Source: Flavobacteriales bacterium
GTDB lineage: Bacteria > Bacteroidota > Bacteroidia > Flavobacteriales > BACL11
DNA length: 48,117 nt
Assembly: GCA_002696275.1 (NCBI GenBank)
Contig: NZRO01000019.1
Span: 1 to 48,117, forward strand
Reading direction: 5' to 3'
Below, piece by piece: positions 35,741-44,556 of the stretch. The position numbers and the translations under genes were made by a program. The notes under the pieces are model-generated. The model had not been told where the DNA came from. It did no database searches and was given only the letters and a program-made list of their open reading frames with translations. How positions within the stretch are numbered: the first letter of the stretch is position 1; each line of letters opens with the position of its first letter.

Positions 35741-35758
35741 TTAAGTATTAATACTTAA
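35741..35758. repeat. 18-bp perfect palindrome in the pheT upstream region
   Basis: TTAAGTATTAATACTTAA is identical to its reverse complement. It lies 25 nt upstream of the pheT -7 element and 9 nt before the rarA fragment. It may be an operator for a dimeric regulator or chance in an AT-rich background; 18 bp is long for chance. Confidence 0.5.
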
Positions 35759-35767
35759 CTTTAGCTC

Positions 35768-35959
35768 ATGATAAATATCACCATATCAAATCGAATACGA
35801 CCTATCTCTTTATCAGGTTTAATAGAACAAAAGCAATTAATAGGTAAAGAAGCTTCTATTATACATACAAATAGATCAAAAATTTATTTTTCAATAATTT
35901 TTTTAGAACAATCAATAGTAGGAAAAACCACCCTACCAATCCTATTACAACAGAACTAG
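35768..35959 (+). pseudogene. rarA: N-terminal remnant of rarA (mgsA) replication-associated recombination ATPase
   Basis: A 63-codon open frame aligning with the first 60 or so residues of RarA: NRIRPISLSGLIEQKQLIG corresponds to the family's AERxRPxxLxxxIGQxxLxG, then SIIF before a P-loop and VGKTTL. The Walker A of RarA (GPPGVGKTT) has decayed to EQSIVGKTT, and the frame stops straight afterwards, so Walker B, sensor motifs and the tetramerisation domain are absent. I see no continuation in the next 79 nt before the lipoprotein gene. The full protein (about 425 aa) acts at stalled replication forks; this fragment cannot. An intact copy may exist elsewhere. Confidence 0.7.
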
Positions 35960-36026
35960 ACATCCTACTACCCCTCATTTCATACTATATTACAAACTAT
36001 CTAGGACAGGAAAATATAATTATTAA

Positions 36027-36035
36027 TATATTTGC
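36027..36035 (+). promoter_or_regulatory. Candidate -7 element giving a leaderless transcript for the 36039 gene
   Basis: TATATTTGC fully matches TAnnTTTG and ends only 3 nt before the ATG at 36039. The expected transcription start would fall on or beside the start codon. Confidence 0.5.
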
Positions 36036-36038
36036 TTT

Positions 36039-38090
36039 ATGAAAAAGTTTTTATTTTTCAGTTTGTTAACTTTTATATTATACTCTTGCAAACACGATTT
36101 GGAAAATCCCACTTGGGAAGTAGATATGATTATTCCAATTGCTAATGCTGAAGTTAATATTTCAGATATTATTGAAGAAAGTAACACTCCTATACTTACA
36201 AGCTTAAACTCAGATAGTTTAGTTTCTTTAGTATATTCTACTGAACTATTACAAACAGAATATGAGAGCTTATTAAATATTAACTCTACCTCTGTTGAGA
36301 AAAATTTCCGAATAGATTCTGTTCAGTTTGAAGATGTTGAGATTGAATACCTTACAACCATAGGAAGCGTTATTGATCAGTTAGGACCATTAGGATCAGC
36401 TTTGTATCCAGACGGAAGTATGAGAGAAATTCCTGCGTTGCCAAATATTATACAAAACGACAGCATTAATATTGATGCTAGCAACTATTTCCAGACCATG
36501 ACTTTATATAGCGGAATGATGAATTTAGAAATAACGAACGGATTCCCTACCTCAATATCTAACATGACGCTTTTACTTTATAATGCAAATAATCAGAATT
36601 TAATTGCAACTTTCAGTATACCACTCATTGAAAGTGGAGAAAGTTATTTTGAAAGTGTTTCTGTAGCAAATCAAACACTTGACAATCTAATGATAGGATT
36701 AATAGATAATATGGATATAGACCCAAGTAATGGATTAATTCCTATAAATTATACAGATGCTTTAGTTACTAAAATATCTATTACGAACATACAAATAATG
36801 GAAGCCACTGCATACTTTCCTAACCAATTATTACATGAAGAGATTGTAGAACAGTCATTTGATATTGGAAGCGCAAGACTTACAGAGCTAGGTATAAAAC
36901 AAGGTAATGTATCTATTATTGCTTCAAGTAGCTTACCAGATACCGTAAGTGTTATATATAAAATACCATCTCTTACAAAAAATGATGTATCTTTTGAAAC
37001 TTTAGTAAAAATTCCTCCTAATATTAATACTACTCCAACCAATTTATTTTTTGACTTTAGTGGGTATAAAATGAATTTAAAAGGGAAAGAAGGACGTATT
37101 GGAGGAGACACGGTAAATACCATCTACTCTGAAATGTACATCTATCTAGATTCTACTGGGGAATTAGAAACTATTAATCAAGTAGATAGTTTTAGTTTAT
37201 ATAACATATATAATATTACTCCAGAGTATGCAAAAGGATATATTGGACAGGATACTTTTGTTATAAATTCTGATACAAGAAACACATCTATTTTTAATAA
37301 TATTACAAATGGTACTATCAGCTTCGAAGAAGCAAATTTAAATCTGTTAATTGAAAATAATGTTGGTGCAGACGCAATATTAAAATTTAATGAGTTTAAT
37401 ACAGATAATACGGAAGACAATTTACCCGCAGTTTCAGCTTCAATAGATGAGAATGGAAATAACATTATTAATTACCCTTATTCAATTGATAGAGCCAGTC
37501 TTATTAATGAAATTATCACTCCAACAAAAACAGAAATAAAATTGGACGCTTCTGATATGATAGAAATTCTTCCCAATCAAACTACAATTGGAGCTACAAT
37601 AATGTTAAACCCAAATGGAGCTCAAAATATTGAAGATTTTATCTATCTAGATTATCCAATAACAGCTAGCTTAAATGCAAATATTCCTCTAAGCTTTATA
37701 GCAAACAATCTAACTCTTAGTAAAACAATAGAATTAGATTTAAACTGGGAAAATGATCAGGAGATTGACGAACTTTTTATAACTATTGAAAATGGACTAC
37801 CTCTTGAGGGTATTATTGATATTACATTTTTAGATCAAAACCATAACCTTATAGATACTGTAATCAAAAATTATAGTATTATTTCAGCAACAACAAATGA
37901 TGAAAACAATGTTGTTTCTTCAAGTAAGAATACCATTAATCTCTTTAAGACTGATTTTGCAAATGTTTCTAAAATGAATATAAAAGCTTCTTTTACAACA
38001 TCTTCTATTTCTGAAGCGATAAATATTTATAGTTATTATAATTTAAAACTAAATCTATCTGCTAGATTTAAAGAAATGTTAGGAGAGTGA
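36039..38090 (+). CDS. Large predicted lipoprotein, 683 aa
   Basis: A signal peptide with lipobox LYSC (Cys17) at the end of a hydrophobic stretch marks an SpII lipoprotein. The mature protein is long, acidic and Asn/Ile-rich with repeated beta strands (for example VDMIIPIANAEVNISDII near the N-terminus), consistent with a beta-sandwich assembly at the cell surface. I recall similar lipoproteins in other Flavobacteriales beside DUF5723 genes but know of no function. The stop overlaps the start of the DUF5723 gene by 1 nt (TGATG), with AGGAG upstream as a rare good ribosome site, so the two are produced together. Confidence 0.8.
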   Translation: MKKFLFFSLLTFILYSCKHDLENPTWEVDMIIPIANAEVNISDIIEESNTPILTSLNSDSLVSLVYSTELLQTEYESLLNINSTSVEKNFRIDSVQFEDVEIEYLTTIGSVIDQLGPLGSALYPDGSMREIPALPNIIQNDSINIDASNYFQTMTLYSGMMNLEITNGFPTSISNMTLLLYNANNQNLIATFSIPLIESGESYFESVSVANQTLDNLMIGLIDNMDIDPSNGLIPINYTDALVTKISITNIQIMEATAYFPNQLLHEEIVEQSFDIGSARLTELGIKQGNVSIIASSSLPDTVSVIYKIPSLTKNDVSFETLVKIPPNINTTPTNLFFDFSGYKMNLKGKEGRIGGDTVNTIYSEMYIYLDSTGELETINQVDSFSLYNIYNITPEYAKGYIGQDTFVINSDTRNTSIFNNITNGTISFEEANLNLLIENNVGADAILKFNEFNTDNTEDNLPAVSASIDENGNNIINYPYSIDRASLINEIITPTKTEIKLDASDMIEILPNQTTIGATIMLNPNGAQNIEDFIYLDYPITASLNANIPLSFIANNLTLSKTIELDLNWENDQEIDELFITIENGLPLEGIIDITFLDQNHNLIDTVIKNYSIISATTNDENNVVSSSKNTINLFKTDFANVSKMNIKASFTTSSISEAINIYSYYNLKLNLSARFKEMLGE

Positions 38091-39346
38091 TGAAAAAAGT
38101 TTTGTTATATGTTTTTATTATTACTCCTTTTCTATCCTACAGTCAAGAAGAGTTAGTGTTACCAAAAGTTAAAAAAAATAGTATTTACTTAAATTCCTAC
38201 ATATCTATAGAATCAAATAATCTTAACACAAATTTTTTAAATAGTATGTTGTATGGAGGTTTTATTACTGATGAAATCAAAGATAATTGGATTAACTCTG
38301 GGGATGAAAAAAATCGGTTAAATGCAGAGTTTACAAATTACTTAAAATATGAATTTCTTAATAAATATTCGAATTCATTTTACTTCCAATTTTCAGATGT
38401 AAATTATGTTAACTGTAATTTTAAAGATGATCTTTTAAAACTAAGTCTTTATGGAAATTATGACTATCTAGGAGATACTCTAGATTTTTCAGAAACCTCA
38501 ATAAGGATTGATAGATACCAACAATATAAACTTGGATACAATTACAATATTCTTAAAAATAATATTAATTGGAGTATAACAACTGCTCTTTCCTTCCTAA
38601 ATGGAAATCATCATATGCAATTAAATATAGATAAAGGAAGTTTATATACATCTGAAATGGGAACTTCTTTGGATCTTAATTACCATATAAAAAGCATGAT
38701 GACAGATACCTCAGATTTTTCTCCTTTTGTAGGAAATGGCAATGGGATTGCTATGGATTTCTCATTAAAAATTACAAAAGAGACTGATATTTGGGAGATG
38801 AGTATTAGAGATTTAGGGTATATAAAATGGAAGGAAAACTCTATAATAAACAATACAGACAATAATTTAAATTTCACTGGAGTGGAGATTCAGGACTTTA
38901 ATAATTTACCTGATTTTAACGACTCAATATTAGATATGTCGTTTTCTCAACAGACTAAATCCTTTAAATCTTTTATACCTGCTAGAATAACTTTGAGCTA
39001 TAATACAATTTTAAAGCATCGTTTTATTAAAAATATTTGTATTGCGACACACAGTAGATGGCAACCATACTATGTAACAGGTAGTATAAATTCAGATTTA
39101 ATTAATAGAGGATTAAAAGAATCTGGATATATGAATAGATTAGATATAAATACATTGATAGATGCTAAATATCTTTACACTACTGTTGGGATAAATAGAG
39201 GAGGATTTACAGACAAAACAAATTTACACTTTAACATTAGAGACAAAAAAGGAATCTGTACAATAGGCAGCTATCATTTAAACGATTTTTTTAAAAATGA
39301 TAAAAATTCAGCTTCAGTATATTTTTCATTAACACAACGATTTTAG
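38090..39346 (+). CDS. DUF5723 family outer-membrane protein
   Basis: A 418-residue exported protein with a signal peptide ending near SYSQ (about residue 18). The rest is a run of amphipathic strands with aromatic ends, as in an outer-membrane beta-barrel. The N-terminal pattern (LPKVKKNSIYLNSYISIESNN, FLNSMLYGGFI) fits DUF5723. The ATG at 38090 is preferred over a GTG one codon upstream because AGGAG lies 5 nt before it and it overlaps the lipoprotein stop. The barrel plus a co-expressed large lipoprotein suggests a joint surface complex, but this is inference. kdsA follows after 1 nt. Confidence 0.8.
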   Translation: MKKVLLYVFIITPFLSYSQEELVLPKVKKNSIYLNSYISIESNNLNTNFLNSMLYGGFITDEIKDNWINSGDEKNRLNAEFTNYLKYEFLNKYSNSFYFQFSDVNYVNCNFKDDLLKLSLYGNYDYLGDTLDFSETSIRIDRYQQYKLGYNYNILKNNINWSITTALSFLNGNHHMQLNIDKGSLYTSEMGTSLDLNYHIKSMMTDTSDFSPFVGNGNGIAMDFSLKITKETDIWEMSIRDLGYIKWKENSIINNTDNNLNFTGVEIQDFNNLPDFNDSILDMSFSQQTKSFKSFIPARITLSYNTILKHRFIKNICIATHSRWQPYYVTGSINSDLINRGLKESGYMNRLDINTLIDAKYLYTTVGINRGGFTDKTNLHFNIRDKKGICTIGSYHLNDFFKNDKNSASVYFSLTQRF

Positions 39347-39347
39347 T

Positions 39348-40157
39348 ATGTTAACACAAATTAAAAATTTAACTCATAAAAATAGTGGAAACTTCTTCCT
39401 TATTGCTGGACCCTGCGTTATAGAAGGAGAAGATATAACTCTTGAGATTGCAAAAAAAATATCAATAATCTGTAATAAACTTCAAATACCTTTTATATTC
39501 AAAGGAAGTTACAGAAAAGCAAATAGGTCTAAATTAGACTCCTTTACAGGTATTGGAGATACGGAAGCGCTTTCTATCTTAAAAAAAGTTGGAGAAAAGT
39601 TTAACATTCCTACTTTAACTGACATTCACTCTAAAGAAGAAGCTACAATAGTAGCAAACTATGTAGATGTACTTCAAATTCCCGCTTTTTTATGTAGACA
39701 AACAGACCTTTTAGTTGCAGCTGCAAAAACAGGAAAAGTAATAAATATTAAAAAAGGGCAATTTCTCTCGCCTGAAAGTATGATACATGCTGTAGAAAAA
39801 GTAACTGAGAGTGGAAATAATATGATTATGCTTACAGAAAGAGGAAATATGTTTGGATACATGGATATGATAGTTGATTTTAGAGGGGTTCCAATTATGA
39901 AAAAATTTGGATATCCTGTAATAATGGACATAACACACAGCATACAACAACCAAATCAGAATGGTGGAATTACTGGAGGTAAACCTGAGATGATAGAAAC
40001 TATCGCTAAGGCAGCAATCGCCACAGGAGTAGATGGTATTTTTCTTGAAACACATCCTAATCCAAGACAAGCTAAATCAGATGGGGCAAATATGTTGAAT
40101 TTAAATACACTTGAAGAATTACTTACTAAATTAGTAAGAATAAGAAAAGCACTTTAA
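39348..40157 (+). CDS. kdsA: 3-deoxy-8-phosphooctulonate (Kdo-8-P) synthase, metal-dependent class
   Basis: A 269-residue aldolase that condenses arabinose-5-phosphate and phosphoenolpyruvate to Kdo-8-P, the precursor of the LPS inner-core sugar Kdo. Family motifs are IAGPCVIE (19-26), FKGSYRKANRS, THSIQQPN and GIFLETHPNP. Cys23 in AGPC marks the metal-dependent class, with the His in DITHS, the Glu in FLETH and the Asp in AKSDGAN as further ligands. Last gene of the operon; its 3' end overlaps rimO on the other strand by 4 nt. Confidence 0.95.
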   Translation: MLTQIKNLTHKNSGNFFLIAGPCVIEGEDITLEIAKKISIICNKLQIPFIFKGSYRKANRSKLDSFTGIGDTEALSILKKVGEKFNIPTLTDIHSKEEATIVANYVDVLQIPAFLCRQTDLLVAAAKTGKVINIKKGQFLSPESMIHAVEKVTESGNNMIMLTERGNMFGYMDMIVDFRGVPIMKKFGYPVIMDITHSIQQPNQNGGITGGKPEMIETIAKAAIATGVDGIFLETHPNPRQAKSDGANMLNLNTLEELLTKLVRIRKAL

Positions 40158-41464
40158 TTTACAACTTCTCCATAAAGGTCGTAATGATCTGCTTTAATGA
40201 TTTTAATATCAGCAAAATCTCCTATTTTCAAATAAAAATCCTTTGCATTTACTATTACTTCATTATCCACATCAGGAGAATCAAATTCTGTTCTACCAAT
40301 ATAATAATCACCTTCTTTTCTGTCGAATAACACCTTGTATGTTTTACCTACCCTTTTCTGATTTAAATCATACGATATGGAAGATTGTAAATCCATAACT
40401 TCTTCCGCTCTTTGATGTTTCACCTCTTCTGGAACATTATCCTCTAATTTATGTGCATGAGTATTTTCTTCATGTGAATATGTAAAAACCCCTAATCTAT
40501 CAAATTTACTTTCTCTTACAAAATCTAACAACTCTTGAAATTCCTTATCTGTTTCCCCTGGATATCCTACAATTAAAGAAGTTCTAATACTTATTCCTGG
40601 AACATCTTTTCGAAACTTTTTAATTAGGTTTTTAGTTTTATCCATTGTTGTTCCTCTTCTCATAGATTTTAATAAATTATTAGAAATATGTTGTAGAGGA
40701 ATATCCATATAGGTACATACTTTTGGATTATTTTTTATTACCTCTAATACATCTTCTGGAAAAGCTGTAGGAAAAGCATAATGAATTCTAATCCATTCTA
40801 TTCTATCTACTTCAGAAAGTTTTATCATTAATTCTGCTAATTTCCTTTTCTTATATAAATCTAAACCATAATATGTTAAATCCTGTGCGATTAGGATAAG
40901 TTCCTTCACCCCTTGTGCAGCAAGTTTTTCCGCTTCTTTAACTAATTTAGTTATAGGAATTGTTTTATGACCTCCTCTCATTATTGGGATAGCACAAAAT
41001 GAACATTTTCTATCACAACCTTCAGAAATCTTTAAATATGCAAAATGAGATGGAGTAGTTGTTAACCTTTCACCTACTAATTCATGTTTATAATCTGCTC
41101 CTAAAGATTTTAACAATCGTGGTAAATCTCTTGTCCCGAAAAATTCATCTACATTAGGCATTTCTTTTTCCAAATCTGGCTTATATCGCTCTGATAAACA
41201 ACCTGTGACGAATAGTTTTTCTATTTCTCCATTTTCTTTTCGTAGTATCTGTTCTAAAATCGTATTTATAGATTCTTCTTTTGCGTTATCAATAAATCCA
41301 CAGGTATTTACAACAACAATATTTGCTGGATCAGTGGTTTCGTGTTTAACATCTATATTATTTGCTTTTAACTGACCCATTAACACCTCAGAATCGTAAA
41401 TATTTTTGGAACAACCTAAAGTTATGACATTTATCTTATTTTTCTTCCTACTTTTAGCTCTCAT
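40154..41464 (-). CDS. rimO: Ribosomal protein S12 methylthiotransferase
   Basis: A 436-residue radical-SAM methylthiotransferase. The N-terminal domain binds one Fe-S cluster through Cys18 (LGCSKN), Cys55 and Cys89; the radical-SAM cluster uses Cys150, Cys154 and Cys157 (CDRKCSFC); a TRAM domain ends the protein (YYIGRTEFDSPDVDNEV). The S12-specific RimO type is supported by the ISEGCDRKCSFCAIP context rather than the MiaB form. It modifies an Asp in S12 near the decoding site. It starts directly where ftsY ends. Confidence 0.94.
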   Translation of the reverse strand: MRAKSRKKNKINVITLGCSKNIYDSEVLMGQLKANNIDVKHETTDPANIVVVNTCGFIDNAKEESINTILEQILRKENGEIEKLFVTGCLSERYKPDLEKEMPNVDEFFGTRDLPRLLKSLGADYKHELVGERLTTTPSHFAYLKISEGCDRKCSFCAIPIMRGGHKTIPITKLVKEAEKLAAQGVKELILIAQDLTYYGLDLYKKRKLAELMIKLSEVDRIEWIRIHYAFPTAFPEDVLEVIKNNPKVCTYMDIPLQHISNNLLKSMRRGTTMDKTKNLIKKFRKDVPGISIRTSLIVGYPGETDKEFQELLDFVRESKFDRLGVFTYSHEENTHAHKLEDNVPEEVKHQRAEEVMDLQSSISYDLNQKRVGKTYKVLFDRKEGDYYIGRTEFDSPDVDNEVIVNAKDFYLKIGDFADIKIIKADHYDLYGEVVN

Positions 41465-42397
41465 CTAATTAAATAATGAATCAACAAATTCTGTCTTATT
41501 AAACTGTTGAAGATCTTCCATACCTTCTCCTACACCAATATATCGTACAGGTATCTGAAATTGATCTGAAATTCCAATCACAACACCTCCTTTTGCGGTA
41601 CCATCTAGTTTAGTAAGTGCTAGGGAATTAACCTCTGTTGCAGCTGTAAACTGAGTAGCTTGTTCTATAGCATTTTGTCCAGTAGATGCATCTAAAATTA
41701 ACATTACATCATGAGGAGCTTCTGGTATTACTTTATGCAGCACATTTCTTATCTTTCCTAATTCTCTCATTAGGTTAACATTATTATGTAATCTACCAGC
41801 AGTATCTATAATTACAACATCTGCTTTGTTTGCCTTTGCAGATTGAAGAGTATCAAAAGCTACAGATGCGGGATCGGAACCCATATCTTGTTTTACAATA
41901 TCCACTCCTACTCTTTCTGACCAAATAACTAATTGGTCTACAGCAGCAGCTCTAAAAGTATCAGATGCGCCTAAAACTACTTTTTTTCCAGCTTTTTTAA
42001 ATTTATGAGCGAGTTTACCAATCGTAGTAGTCTTTCCAACTCCATTTACCCCAACAACCATAATTACATATGGTCCATCAATTTGTGGTAATTCCTTATA
42101 AGTATCCTTCATTAATGAAGAAATTTCCTCCTTCAGAAAACTATTTAATTCATTAGAATTTAAATACTTGTCTCTTTGAACTCTCTCTTCTAGTCTTTCA
42201 ATAATTTTAAGAGTTGTTTCTACACCTATATCTGATGTTATTAAAGCTTCCTCAATATCATCTAAAGCTAATTCATCAATAACTGACTTTCCAGCTACTG
42301 CCCTAGATAGTTTTTCAAAAACATTTTCCTTAGTTTTTTTTAATCCCTGATCTAGTTTCTCCTTTTTGTCCTTAGATAAAAATCCAAATATTCCCAT
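41465..42397 (-). CDS. ftsY: Signal recognition particle receptor FtsY
   Basis: A 310-residue SRP GTPase. Four-helix N domain (about 1-95), then the G domain with GVNGVGKTTT (116-125), DTFRAAAVDQL, DTAGR, and TKLDGTAKGG. It docks SRP-bound ribosomes at the inner membrane. The acidic A domain seen in E. coli is absent, as usual for short FtsY forms. It is preceded by a clear terminator-like hairpin that separates it from the DUF4295 gene. Confidence 0.95.
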   Translation of the reverse strand: MGIFGFLSKDKKEKLDQGLKKTKENVFEKLSRAVAGKSVIDELALDDIEEALITSDIGVETTLKIIERLEERVQRDKYLNSNELNSFLKEEISSLMKDTYKELPQIDGPYVIMVVGVNGVGKTTTIGKLAHKFKKAGKKVVLGASDTFRAAAVDQLVIWSERVGVDIVKQDMGSDPASVAFDTLQSAKANKADVVIIDTAGRLHNNVNLMRELGKIRNVLHKVIPEAPHDVMLILDASTGQNAIEQATQFTAATEVNSLALTKLDGTAKGGVVIGISDQFQIPVRYIGVGEGMEDLQQFNKTEFVDSLFN

Positions 42398-42411
42398 TAT
42401 ATTAAAAATAG

Positions 42412-42447
42412 AAAAAGCTCCTTTCGGATTAATGAAAGAAGCTTTTA
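42412..42447 (-). terminator. Intrinsic terminator hairpin between DUF4295 and ftsY
   Basis: A 13-bp stem with one mismatch (AAAAGCTTCTTTC against GAAAGGAGCTTTT on the minus strand) and an 8-nt loop, followed by T-rich sequence. It lies after the DUF4295 stop and 15 nt before the ftsY ATG, so it should end most ribosomal-protein transcripts and let some read into ftsY and rimO. Confidence 0.65.
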
Positions 42448-42466
42448 ATTAAAATTTATTAAAAGA

Positions 42467-42619
42467 TTACTTTTTAGCTAAATAATCGTTTACTTTATCT
42501 TTAGGTACAATCTCAGATTTAAATGAGTAAGAACCATTCTCGTTCTTTACCATTTTTACTGCCTTTGTAAAAGCTTTTGCTCCTTTCTTTTGTAATGATG
42601 CTACTGTCTTCTTTGCCAT
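42467..42619 (-). CDS. DUF4295 family small basic protein, 50 aa
   Basis: This 50-residue gene starts at the ATG at 42619 and ends at 42469-42467. It reads MAKKTVASLQKKGAKAF, then VKMVKNENGSYSFKSEIVP and ends in AKK, the usual DUF4295 form. Its place directly after rpmG is a fixed feature of Bacteroidota genomes, and its basic composition suggests binding to the ribosome. The gap from rpmG is only 6 nt. Confidence 0.9.
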   Translation of the reverse strand: MAKKTVASLQKKGAKAFTKAVKMVKNENGSYSFKSEIVPKDKVNDYLAKK

Positions 42620-42625
42620 TTTTTA

Positions 42626-42808
42626 TTATTTTATTTCTTTATGAACAGTCATTTTCTTAAGAATAGGATTATATTTTTTCAATTCCATTCTGTCAGGAGT
42701 GTTCTTTTTATTCTTCATTGTAATATATCTAGAGGTGCCCGGCATACCCGAAGATTTGTGCTCTGTACACTCTAATATTACTTGAACTCTATTACCTTTT
42801 TTTGCCAT
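42626..42808 (-). CDS. rpmG: 50S ribosomal protein L33
   Basis: A 60-residue L33: [39 protein letters not shown], then [14 protein letters not shown]. It lacks the CxxC zinc pairs (only one Cys remains), so it is the zinc-independent form, apt for zinc-poor water. In most Bacteroidota it follows rpmB directly; here two unrelated genes lie between. It has its own -7 element. Confidence 0.95.
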   Translation of the reverse strand: MAKKGNRVQVILECTEHKSSGMPGTSRYITMKNKKNTPDRMELKKYNPILKKMTVHKEIK

Positions 42809-42829
42809 TTTGTCGTTATTTTTCGAACT

Positions 42830-42838
42830 GCAAATCTA
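42830..42838 (-). promoter_or_regulatory. Candidate -7 element for rpmG
   Basis: TAGATTTGC on the minus strand fully matches TAnnTTTG and ends 21 nt before the rpmG ATG. It would allow expression separate from rpmB. Confidence 0.55.
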
Positions 42839-42862
42839 ATCAAATAATCTGAAAAACAAATT

Positions 42863-44545
42863 TTATTTTACTTTTTTAATATTAATCAAAAACATCTCCT
42901 CGATAACCTTAAAATCTCTAGAATCAATTTTCCCAAGACTCATCTCCTTCCATTCTAAATTTGGATATATCCAAAAATCGGAAGATCCTGAATTTACTAA
43001 AAGAGCCATATCAAAATTATCAATAGCTTTCCACCTATATTGTAAAGTAACATTTCTCCCCTCTCTTATTAGTTTATATTGAAACTCCGGTAACTCTACA
43101 TGATTAAGATACTGAGAGAAGAATACAGAAAAATCTTTTCCACTTTTTTCATTAATATAATTAATTACTTGAAAAGCGTCAATTGTTTGATTCTCAAATT
43201 CAATCAATATACCTCTTAATATAGAAAACCATAATTTATCATCTTCTAACAAAGTTCTTAAAGTATGTAACATTAGAGAACCTTTGTGATACATATCTCC
43301 ACTCCCCTTATTATTTACATGATAACAACCAACAATAGGTTTTTCATTTCTAATAAATCTTTTCTGATTATTTACATATTTAATCATCTCTTCATACCCA
43401 TACATACATTCAACATACAAAGCTTCGGAATAGGTACAAAAACTTTCGTGTATCCACATATCAGCAATATCATTGGTTGTTACAGAATTACCCCACCATT
43501 CATGGCCTGTTTCGTGAACAATAATATAATCAAATTCTAAACCTCCAGAATAAGACAAACTCCCACGATAGCCTGGAAGATAATTATTTCCATAAGCAAT
43601 TGCAGATTGATGCTCCATTCCTAGATATGGAGTCTCAACTAAAGCAAAACCATCATTCCAATATGGATATCTTCCAAAAATCTGTTCAAAACACTCTAAC
43701 ATAGGAACAACTTGTTCAAAATGAGTTCTAGCTTTCTCCTCATTATAGGACAAAACATAATAACTTAAATCCAAAGTATCCTTTTCACTAATAAATTCAT
43801 CCTGAAAATGAATAAAATCTCCAATATTTAAAGTAACATTATAGTTGTTAATTGGATAAGAAACAAACCACTCTGATTGATTAAAATAATCTTGAAAATA
43901 ATCAATCCAAATAGTCGTATCACTTCTTAAGTTTCCATTACAAACTACCTTGTTGGGATATCTAGCCGAAACCGTTATACTCATACTATCTGGTTCATCT
44001 GATTGATGATCTTTATTTGGCCACCACACACTTGCTCCAAGTCCTTGACAAGAGACTCCAATCCAAGGATTATTGTTTTTGTCTGTCTTCCAAGAAAATC
44101 CTCCATCCCAAGGTGGATTTACAGCCTCTCTTGGGTATCCGGTATACCATACAATAATGAAAGATTGCTCCCCTTTTTTAATTGTTCTTGGGAATTTTAC
44201 AAACACTGCATCATGTTCTCTTGAATATTCTAGTTTACAAGGTGCTATATCATCACATACTTCATCTGAATCTGGAAACAGAATAGTAAGAATTTCCATA
44301 TTCTCAGCTAAATCTATTTGAAATTCATCAAAATCAAATTGTGCTGTAAAATGAATTTTATTATAAGATCTTTCAAGAGTTCTTTCTTTTTCATCTACTA
44401 TTACAAACAAATCATAATAATTAACATCATAACAAGTTCTTAAGGGAGTTAACTCCCCTCTTAAAGAATCTTTTCTGCTAAACTCTTGAGAAAATAAATT
44501 AATTGAAATAAAGATGACAAAAAGAAAAAAAGAGATTTTTCTCAT
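42863..44545 (-). CDS. Exported M1-family aminopeptidase-like protein
   Basis: A 560-residue gluzincin. A signal peptide covers 1-19 (ending FSQ). The M1 catalytic domain has the GAMEN-like LGMEHQS (308-314), the zinc motif HETGH (344-348) and the third ligand Glu367 in HESF, 18 residues beyond the motif as in M1. The N-terminal part is the beta-saddle domain (about 35-240). No C-terminal helical or HEAT domain and no T9SS tail, so it is the short form, probably periplasmic. It cleaves N-terminal residues from peptides. It forms a two-gene unit with the upstream lipoprotein (11-nt gap). Confidence 0.9.
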   Translation of the reverse strand: MRKISFFLFVIFISINLFSQEFSRKDSLRGELTPLRTCYDVNYYDLFVIVDEKERTLERSYNKIHFTAQFDFDEFQIDLAENMEILTILFPDSDEVCDDIAPCKLEYSREHDAVFVKFPRTIKKGEQSFIIVWYTGYPREAVNPPWDGGFSWKTDKNNNPWIGVSCQGLGASVWWPNKDHQSDEPDSMSITVSARYPNKVVCNGNLRSDTTIWIDYFQDYFNQSEWFVSYPINNYNVTLNIGDFIHFQDEFISEKDTLDLSYYVLSYNEEKARTHFEQVVPMLECFEQIFGRYPYWNDGFALVETPYLGMEHQSAIAYGNNYLPGYRGSLSYSGGLEFDYIIVHETGHEWWGNSVTTNDIADMWIHESFCTYSEALYVECMYGYEEMIKYVNNQKRFIRNEKPIVGCYHVNNKGSGDMYHKGSLMLHTLRTLLEDDKLWFSILRGILIEFENQTIDAFQVINYINEKSGKDFSVFFSQYLNHVELPEFQYKLIREGRNVTLQYRWKAIDNFDMALLVNSGSSDFWIYPNLEWKEMSLGKIDSRDFKVIEEMFLINIKKVK

Positions 44546-44556
44546 AAATCTTTGGA

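Larger units (their letters stand above)
35687..36038. other. 352-nt region between pheT and the lipoprotein gene
   Basis: It holds the pheT -7 element, the 18-bp palindrome, the rarA remnant and, at the right end, the -7 element of the 36039 gene. The stretch 35960-36026 shows no further recognisable coding or structural signal. Confidence 0.6.

Noticed and set aside
42626-42808. rpmG as a truncated L33 because the zinc-binding cysteines are missing
   Set aside because: The Cys-less form is a known paralogous type of L33 and the length of 60 residues is complete.
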